A DNA stretch of 64,000 nt from Penelope pileata (taxonomy: Eukaryota; Chordata; Aves; Galliformes; Cracidae). A model generated the notes under the pieces. That model searched no databases, was not told the DNA's origin, and worked only from the letters and a program-made list of their open reading frames with translations. Below are positions 28,901 through 37,900 of this stretch, piece after piece. The stretch lies in assembly GCA_013396635.1 (NCBI GenBank), contig WBMW01001510.1, positions 343,964 through 407,963 on the forward strand. Reading direction: 5' to 3'. Position 1 is the first letter of the stretch. Every line of letters begins with the position of its first letter. A program made the position numbers and the translations under genes.

Positions 28901-31900
28901 AAATTTCCAGAGGAGCGAAGGAGTTACAAGAGTGTAAATTCTTTAGATCTATGTAACCATCATAGATTTTATTTTTTTTGGTCATTCTGTTTCTGCAGGC
29001 ATCTACGGCCTAACAGAGAAACAGAGAAAGCACGTGTAAATTGCTATTCAGAGTCCCTCTCCTGTGCATTTTACTGTTTCACTAAAAGCCTGGGAAAATT
29101 ATAACGTGGATTTTAAGCCTTTATTTCTCTTAAATAGAACAGCAGGAAAAGAGCCCTAGTGGATCAGATTACTCAGCTGAAAACTGAGGCTGACAGACCT
29201 GATGAGCACATACTCCTGTCTGGATGACAAATCAATTTCCCAGTGTATTTTCAAATGCTTGGAAAACCAACCATAAAACTGGCACCTTGGTGCCAGATAT
29301 CTGCCTCCCATTTATTATCAAGCTCTTTCTGCTTGGTTTGCTTTAGTGCAAACAGGCTGCTCCTGCTGCCTGCCCTGCAGAGCCAGAAGCTGGAGCAGCC
29401 TCTTCTTTGTACTGCCCTGAGGGTAACCAGCCAAGCCCTGGCTACAGAGGTTTGTCTAAGAATACCCGTGCAGAGTACAAGGAGGAATATGAGAGAACAG
29501 GAGAAGATTTTGATGACTTCCACTTGAAGTTACGTATTGGTTTGATGTAAATATTTGTGGCTTGCTCCTAGCTTGCAGTCTGGAAAGTGCAGGGTAGCGC
29601 TGCACAGTGCTTTATAGGAACAGTGTAGGATGAGCAGAGGGCAGGTACCCAGGGGAATGACAGCTGTGGGTTCCTCTGTGTGTAGGTGCAAGCATTACCA
29701 GCCCAGTCACTTGGATGTTGTTACATAACGCATTGAAGTAAATGACACTGGGAAACTCTGAGAAAGCAGTCCCATGTTGCTGTGCAGCAATAGCATGGAC
29801 ACAGTCTGGGTGATCACTCAAAGCAGTGAACGAGCTCTTCAGATGCTAAAGAGAAAAACGCTGACCACCTGGTTTCTGTTGCAGTCTGGGGAATCTGGTG
29901 GGCAGACCTAGAAAGTCATTTCGACAGACAGGAAAGTCATTCTACCCTGGGGGCACAACTACCTTGACAAAATAGGACTCACGGTGAAGTGGCCTTGGGC
30001 TCTGGCTGATTGTGCACTTAATCTGACTGTCAGGCAGAGAAAGAATGTTTTACCCTCTGTGTACTGAAGTGTGAAGCCACATCATCTTCAATTGAATTAC
30101 TCAGGAAGAGGGAGGTGAGCTATTGCTCCCCGAAAGACAGCTTGTCGCAACAGAAGATGCATTGCAGCTGATAGAACATGGTGGTGCTGCACATGGCTTC
30201 CCAGAGCAGGAGCAGCTTGAGAGGGGGAAGGAGGCCTCTCACGGCATCTCTGCTACTTGGGAAAGCACAGTGCAAGCTTGTCTGAAGTACAGCTGACTTC
30301 AGCAGCATCATCTGTATAGTCTTAATACAATGCTTGTGCAAAGGTAGCAGCTCAATATCAGAGAGAAGCATTACAAAGGTCAAGCACTTCGCCTAGACTA
30401 CATCTCCATCAGGCTGCTGGAGATGGTTCATGATGGATAACACCTCCATGTGATGGGAAGAATTGCTAGGCTGCAGGTTGGCCAGCAAGCCTGTCAGTGT
30501 GAAACACATGCATGGTGCTGCACACTGGATGTTCTGTGCTTAAAGGCTGTTCAGTGGATGTGTCTCCTGGAAAGTGCCTCTTCTCGGAGGCTATGTCACA
30601 TTTAAAGCAAGGATAAGAAGCCTTTGTGTGATTTGCCTGCAGGTTTTTCATGAATGCTTCAGCACCCAGGCTGCAGCCAGCTGACCTGATCCTCCAGAAG
30701 GTCAGACAGTTAGAATTTGCATTTGTGCAAAGCTTTCCCACTAAAATGTGTAGGATTTCCCTGACACCTTCACTAGGCATCAGAGGAAAAGAGCTTTGTG
30801 AAATGCCAAAATAGAAGACATAGTCAGGTAGGAGCCGAAGAGGAATGTGCTCCCACTGCAGGAAGGGGCATCCCTTCCCAAATGAATCCCTCTTTGCTGT
30901 TAGAGATGGTGGATCTTAATGGGATCAACTTTTAGCAAAGGTATTTTCTAGAACAGGTTTCTTGTTTGTTTTCCTTACAAGAGTAATGTGGTGAAGTAGG
31001 GACCTTTTCAGATGAAAGAATGTAAAAATCCACAAAAGAAGCATCTAACAACTTTGCCTAGTGTCTGGTTCTTAGCATTACTTGCTTTGGGTAGCGTTTT
31101 GTTGCGGATGCTCTAAAATGACAGGGGCAGCAAGCAGACTACTGTTTATTTTTTTTTCTTAGAGACAAACTGGTTTTTAAATTGTCACTTATCTTTATCC
31201 AGTTCTTTTCCTTATATTTCTTTGCCTACAAGAAACAGAGGAGTTGTGTTTATTTTCAAATTAAGCTGTCATAAATGATTCAGAGAGACTCCATTAAGTG
31301 TTCCATGAACAACGGAGCTGTGACCACATAGCTACTGCATGAATCCACAGAAAGAGGTGATGCTGGGAACTCCTTTTCCTGTAGCATCTGATGACATACT
31401 AATATCAGATATAATGGTTGTTTGCAGGATCATATGGTGAGAGAAGAAACCAGGAGTCTCACTCCAAAGCAGTGTGCTGTTTTGGATCTAGCGCTGGATA
31501 CCATCAAAGTAAGTGATTCCATTTCTGTTCCAGTAATTCCCTTGCTCCATCCCCAGTGCTGTTTGGGAGGAGAGTGCCTGTTGCAGTTCAGGAAATGGCA
31601 GGAATCTGTCGCTGCTGTTACAGCCATTAAAACATTGAGTGCTGCTGCCACATTTGTGTAAACCCAAATAGAATCAGGTGGTTGATACATCCTGTCTCCC
31701 AGCATATTTAAATTTAAGAGTTTTGGAATAGGAAAGCCATGAGCAGGTGGTATCAGCTGGTCTACTAAGAGCTAGGCTTCCATTGCAGAAGCTGTTTTGT
31801 GATTTTTTTTCAGCTCTTTCCAGTCTGCAGCACATAAATATTGGTTGCAGGCTACAATTCTTCCTCAGTATTTTTCCTGTTTCTTTTTACTTTCAGCAAT

Positions 31901-34900
31901 ATTTCCATGCTGGTGGGAATGGTCTGAAGAAAACTTTCTTGGAGAAGAGTCCCGACCTGCAGTCACTTCGATATGCTCTTTCTCTCTACACTCAGACCAC
32001 GGACACTCTCATCAAAACTTTTGTCCAGACCCAGACAGCTCAGGGTGAGACTTTTGTGTTGTTGGCAAAGTTGAATGGAGCTATCTGCCCTGTTTGTAAT
32101 TGCTCTGTCTTGTATTGCCAGTTTGTAGAGTGCTTTTGGCAGTAACATTTCTGGAAACGTGACAGTTCAGAGCTTTTGAAACTTGGAAGGAAGGAAAATG
32201 GGTTATTTCCTGCAAAACATTTACATTTTGAGAGAACAGAGATATGTGAAACATAAGTCCTGAGGGGGTTTGTGGTCTTTTTTTTTGCATTTCTCATATA
32301 ACAGTCACGTTTCTTGAATTAATGTGGGTGGGCGATTGGGGGAAGTGAAATGCAAAGTTACTGTACTAAGACTTACACAGCATAGTGAGAAACCATTTCA
32401 GCAAGGCATCACCATGGAACCTACTTGGTGCCTATGTCACAGGCCATTTGCCAGTGGCCTCTGTAGTTCTGACTAATGCTGATTGACAGCAGTGTGATGA
32501 GTCACAGAGCACCATGCTGCTGTGCAAAGGGAAGAGTCTCTTGTCTCTTAACAGCAGCACTGTCTTGTCTGCAGCCAGTACAGGATATGTGCTAGCTGAT
32601 TACAAGTCGCCACAACATTTTAGTAAGCTGCTGGAAGGAGCCACTGGAGTTAGCTCTCCATGAAGTCAGAGCAAGGGTGCTGTTTCAGTGAATCAGAAGT
32701 GATGAAGAGTTAATTGCCTCCATCTTTCAGTGCTTTCACAGAAGCATCTCCATATTGTTGTGTAGAATGGTTTGAGCCATAGTCAGGGACCTTCAGTAGC
32801 TGGCTATGAATATTGTTAACCTCAGGAAGAGGGGACAGATGCTATTACAGGTTAGGTCAAAACTGAAACTGATGTTTTAAGTTTTCAGGGTGTTTAGATG
32901 GAAACTGTGACATTGGGCTACTACATTTCAGCAGAAAAATCATAAAACTTCACAGAAGTGTCCTGCAATCTTTTTGCATGGTGTAGTGTTTACCTTAACC
33001 CTCTCAAGCCTACAAAAGCTGGTGACTATACCAGCTCTGCCAGCATATTGTCACACTAAGCCCAGAAATCAAGAGGAAGTACTCCCTAAGCAACACACTT
33101 CCTTGGTGTGTGAATGAAACTGTTTGTTATTGGCATTCCTCAGCCAGTGGCGAAATTACTATGAATTCTTAAGCAAAAAAGAAAAGGCTTTTTTTAAAGA
33201 GAAGAGTAGTTGAGTGTAAGTTTTGGGAACTAAATCATCCTTGCTTTTAACTGCGCGAATATATACTTCCTTAGGTTGAAGTATACTTCATTAAACTACG
33301 GAAGTTAACTTACAAATCAGTACCTGCCAGTGAGAGAATGGTCCTGTAACCATCCCAGCAGAGCAACGATGACATCCAGTGGCCAGACAGGTCAAACACT
33401 GCTGCAGCAGCAGGGCACTCCCGGAGCTTCCTGGTCCCATTAGAGTTGCACAAAACACTTTTTAACTAGGAACTTGTGTGCACTGTGCATTTTCAATCTC
33501 TGCTTTTCTATGGCAAACACTTTCCATTATGTCTGATGAACTGGCGATGAACTGAAACTAATTTTTTAATTAGGTCATGTTATGTTGTTGTGATGAGCCA
33601 GGATCTAAGATTGTGTATAGCACTGCTGTTCTACACTCCATGCTGGAGTCAGGAGTGTTCGAAGTATGGGAAATAAGTTGTTCTGTTGAAGCTGGAAAGT
33701 GAAAAATTAAAAGCTAGTATGAGGAAACAATTTAATGCAGTGCATGACTTGACTATAAAACTCCAGTAAGGGCAAACGTTTCACAGACAGACAAAGGGAA
33801 TTGAACATAATCTGAGAGCAGTAGGGATGTGCAGAGTTGCCACCAAAGTGTGTGAAAGCTTAGGAAGAATTAAGCTCTGGTTTTGGCATATGAGATGGAT
33901 GTGTTACAAGGTCACCAATTCTCTCATATAGCTGACTAGTGACATTTGTTTGTGACTTGTCTGATTCACTTCGGGAGACAGGAACTGGGCATGGTGAGCT
34001 GATTCAAATCAGCATCCTCTGCATCACTAGGCTTGGGAGTTTGGGGCCCTGTTGAGGGAACAGAAGACTGGAGCTACCCCACCTAATACCTGTAGCATCA
34101 ATGACAAGATATCTCTGAGGAAAGCAAGATTTTCTCCTGAGTTTTGGGCTAGAAAAGGGTATTGCTTTTATATGCTTCTGGATAATCACAGGTGGCAGAA
34201 TAGTTTGGAGATCTGCATATGCATTGGAGGGACAGAAAAGACAGCACTAGTATTTACAGCTGGCATCTGCTTTATAGACCTCTCTCTGGCCAGTTTTCCC
34301 TTTGCCTAAGTCTCACAAGCCTATGGGAGGAAATAGCTGCACGCAAAGCTACTTAAATGCTGAGTTTTCGCCTGTCCTACTTCACCACACAGTGGTGGCA
34401 TCTTCCAGTTCGTGAGTTATCTGTTCCCCTCCTTTTCTTACTGAGCACAGTCTGTGGCACAATCCTTTGTTCTGCGGAGTTGCATCAGAGCTTGCAGTCG
34501 AGTTTTGCCAGCACAGATTCCGTTCTTGTTTTTACCCTGACAATCCCTTACTCACAGACAGCCTCGCTCTCCAAAGCCTGTGTTGGTACAGAAGATCTAA
34601 GAGGATATTTTGTCTGTTAAGAGCTAGAATATTTGTCTTGCATTTGTTTAAGTGATGCCACTAATTGGATTGTAATTCACACTCTTCTCTCTTTATCCTG
34701 CTTGCTTCTTGCCTTTTGTTCATGCCTCAGTGCATGATGGGAAAGGTATTAGGTTTACCGCTAATGAGGACATTCTTCCTGATAAGGGTATGTTCAAGAC
34801 TAATGTTGTTACCATAACAACATTAGCCAACTGCCTTGCTTTTGAAGTCATCTTGCCCATGCTCAGAAACCTTTTCCAGAGACCCATTCCCAGTAGCTCC

Positions 34901-37900
34901 CTGTAGAAATGAACTTTCACAGAATGCTTGCATCCCACAGACAGAGCCACGGGTTGCACGGTTTAGGAGTTTGTACCTTGCCTGAGAGCCTGTCCCAACG
35001 CTTGAGAATTTATTTACTGGGTGTGAAAGCTATCTTGAAAATGGACGGTGTTTTGAGAGATGCTGTGAACTTGTTTCCCTACCCCTTACCATGAGCTGTG
35101 TATTGCTATTTCAAGTCTTAGACTTGCATGTGTATGGTCTGCAGAGATGAGCTACTGTGATACATGGTAATGTCTGATGTGCACTCAATGCTGTGGCCAA
35201 GCTTGCAACATCTGGCTTGAAGTCTGCATTCTCAGGAGAACCCTGAATTAAGTCTCGTTGAGTTTCATTTCCCAATTTATTTTCTGCTTTCCAAAGTCAC
35301 GTTGCATGAGTCCAGTTTTGCAGTTTCACCTTCCAGTATCACAACACCAATGAGGCTTTGATGTCAAGATTTGACTCTGCTTGGCACCGAATGTGCAAGC
35401 ATGTGTATGTACACAGGTGTACACGACCAGAGTATTTTCACTGCCTGTCTACAGATATTTCTGAGGCAGTTTTTGGTCTCTGTGAACGTATCAGTTAATA
35501 GAAGGTGATCTTGGTATGAAAAGATGAGAGTGAAGGTAGGAAAAAAAGCCACAAAGCAATCTAAATTTTGTCTCCCTCAAGGATAAAGGGGTGATTCTGT
35601 TGTGATTCCTCAGAAGCACCAGTGTTTCATTCATAATGATTACATTAAAGATCAGTAAAATGAAGACCTGTGTATTTGGCAGCTGATGTTTATCAGATTT
35701 TTCAGCCTGATAAAGTTGTTATATAAAGTTGGGAATTTTGTCTGTTCCCACAGAAGACACTGACAGTGTGAGTGATAGACATGGTCAGATGGGTCAGGTT
35801 AATAATTAAGCCCACCATTTGTAAAGCTCCATGCTTACATGCAGAAAAGAGGGAGCACATCACTCCTGAGCAGGGATAAAACTGTGCTCAGGATGGTGCA
35901 CAGATGTTGTACATCATAGACCTAAACGCTGTCTGTTGTGCTCAGGTCAGGAACGAGAATCTACCCCTAAGACAATAATTGGAGATTGTGTTATGTTTGT
36001 GCAGGTACTTTTACTTGTATGTTGATGCAACTTTCACTGCTGACAGTTCTGTGCCAAGTAATTCTCTTCAGAGAGTTGCACAGATTAGCTCTCAACCTCC
36101 TGTTTTTTAAATGAGTGGTTTTGCTGCCTGCAGACAACTTGTAAAAGTTGACATATTAGATCTATCTAATCAAAATGTTTGTTTAATTATATCCTTCAAG
36201 TTCCTTATCTTGAATTTCAATCAAACACAAGCAATTTTTTTCACTTTGTAATGTGTCTTAGCCTCAAAATTAACAAAATAACACTGCTCTTCCCAGGTAT
36301 CCAGTTACCCTGGAGGCATCCCAATTACAACTGCATTGCTAATTGTCAAACTTAGATCAGATAGTTATCAAAGGGAAAGTAAGATCAATCTCACTATCTT
36401 ATCAAAGAACTTAATTTTCATTTTGCAAAACAGTCTTTTTCTGTAATTTACACGACATCTTGATTTTCCTGCCCAGATAAATTTCCCCATATTGTTCAAT
36501 TATTCTGATTAAAAGTGAAAATGTTGGAAATATCATAGTAGAAGAATTGCAAGGTTCATTTGATATTCTCCCTCAGTTAGAACATTTATATTTTCCTGTG
36601 AAACTGTATCTTGTTTTCTGCCTGTCTAACTGATGAAGGGAAATGAGTATGTGAGCTGAGTGCTTCTTTCTCATCCTCTTTGGTGTACAACAGTTAAGGG
36701 ATTCTCATTATCTACTAAAGGGAAGCAGGTGGGGATAACAACTTTTATCTGATGTACTGCATGGAAACCTTCTTGGAGGATGAGACTGCATTATGGCTCA
36801 GTGCTAATCACCAACATTTTGTCTTTTTTTCCTAAACTTCCCTCATGTTTTTTGTAGTGTTTTTTTTTTTAATTATTATTATTTTTAGTTTTTTTAATCC
36901 TTATCCTTTATTCCATGAACTGATAGGAATGCTGATGTCCACCACTGGAATGCCTGCATGCATATACAGTAGCTTGGCAGGAACCTCTGAAAATATCCTT
37001 GTTCTCTCTGAGGGTTCGTTGTAAAGTTTCAGATAGCTTAAATTGTTTTTAAATTCTTAATAGGATGTGATTTTTTTATGGTGCATTGCAGAAACAGTTA
37101 GTGTTTATGCTTGTTGGGCATGCAAGCCTGTTGTTAAATTGCATTAACGCTGTATTATCAGTGCTGACTGCAAAGCTGGTTGTGGAAGGTGTATTGTGAA
37201 AACACTTTGTCTGTTGAGGCCAGTAAGTCAAAAATGGGTGCCAATACAGAATAATCTATGTGTGCACTGGGGGGGTATGTGTCAATTTGCTTCCAACAGG
37301 CTCTGGTGTGGATGATCCTGTGGGTGAAGTGTCCATACAGATCGACCTGTATACCCATCCAGGAACTGGTGAACACAAGGTCACAGTGAAAGGTAGGGCC
37401 AAGTATGCATTTACGCTTGGGCTCTGTGATTGTATCAAGGCAAACTTCCATTTGGAACTCATTATGTTTCTGTGCAGACTCATGATGTGAATCCAAAATT
37501 ATTTTTCTGTTTCATATCACGAACGTGCAGAGACACAGTAAATGAGCTTGTCCAGCCCAGCGAGTGACATGACAATGTGCAGTCCCTTTGTTTATTGGCG
37601 ACGATATAAGAGATAAACAAAAATCAGACGATGGCTCTCACCAGGCCCCACAGTATAGCATGTGCTGCAGAGAACAGAGCAGCATGACAGAGTGATATTG
37701 TGAAACTGCTCAGTGTAAACTGAGAGATTGCAGAACCAGTAAGAGGTCAGAGTCTCTCCTCCATGCTGAAGGCCAGATTGATCCCAGAAGAGCTGCTCTG
37801 AAAATAACCAAAGCAGTGATTCATCTCAGGCTTCCTCTTCCTCCTTCGTCTCCTTTGCTTGAATACAGCATATTTAACTACTTCAATTTCCTCTAAAGAT

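Larger units (their letters stand above)
26556..31427 (+). other. UNC13B: Large UNC13B intron with a CR1 pair
   Basis: A 4.9-kb intron. It contains two CR1 3' ends pointing outward at 27586-27995, a 15-bp direct repeat at about 27069-27098, and an exon-like segment at 29138-29227 that is in phase but ends in a stop (see findings). No other coding evidence was seen. Confidence 0.7.

Noticed and set aside
33265..33305. Nested palindrome: GAAGTATACTTC inside ACTTCC...GGAAGT
   Set aside because: Only 12 bp of perfect core with 6-bp outer arms and no target duplication or transposon ends. Too small to call a mobile element.
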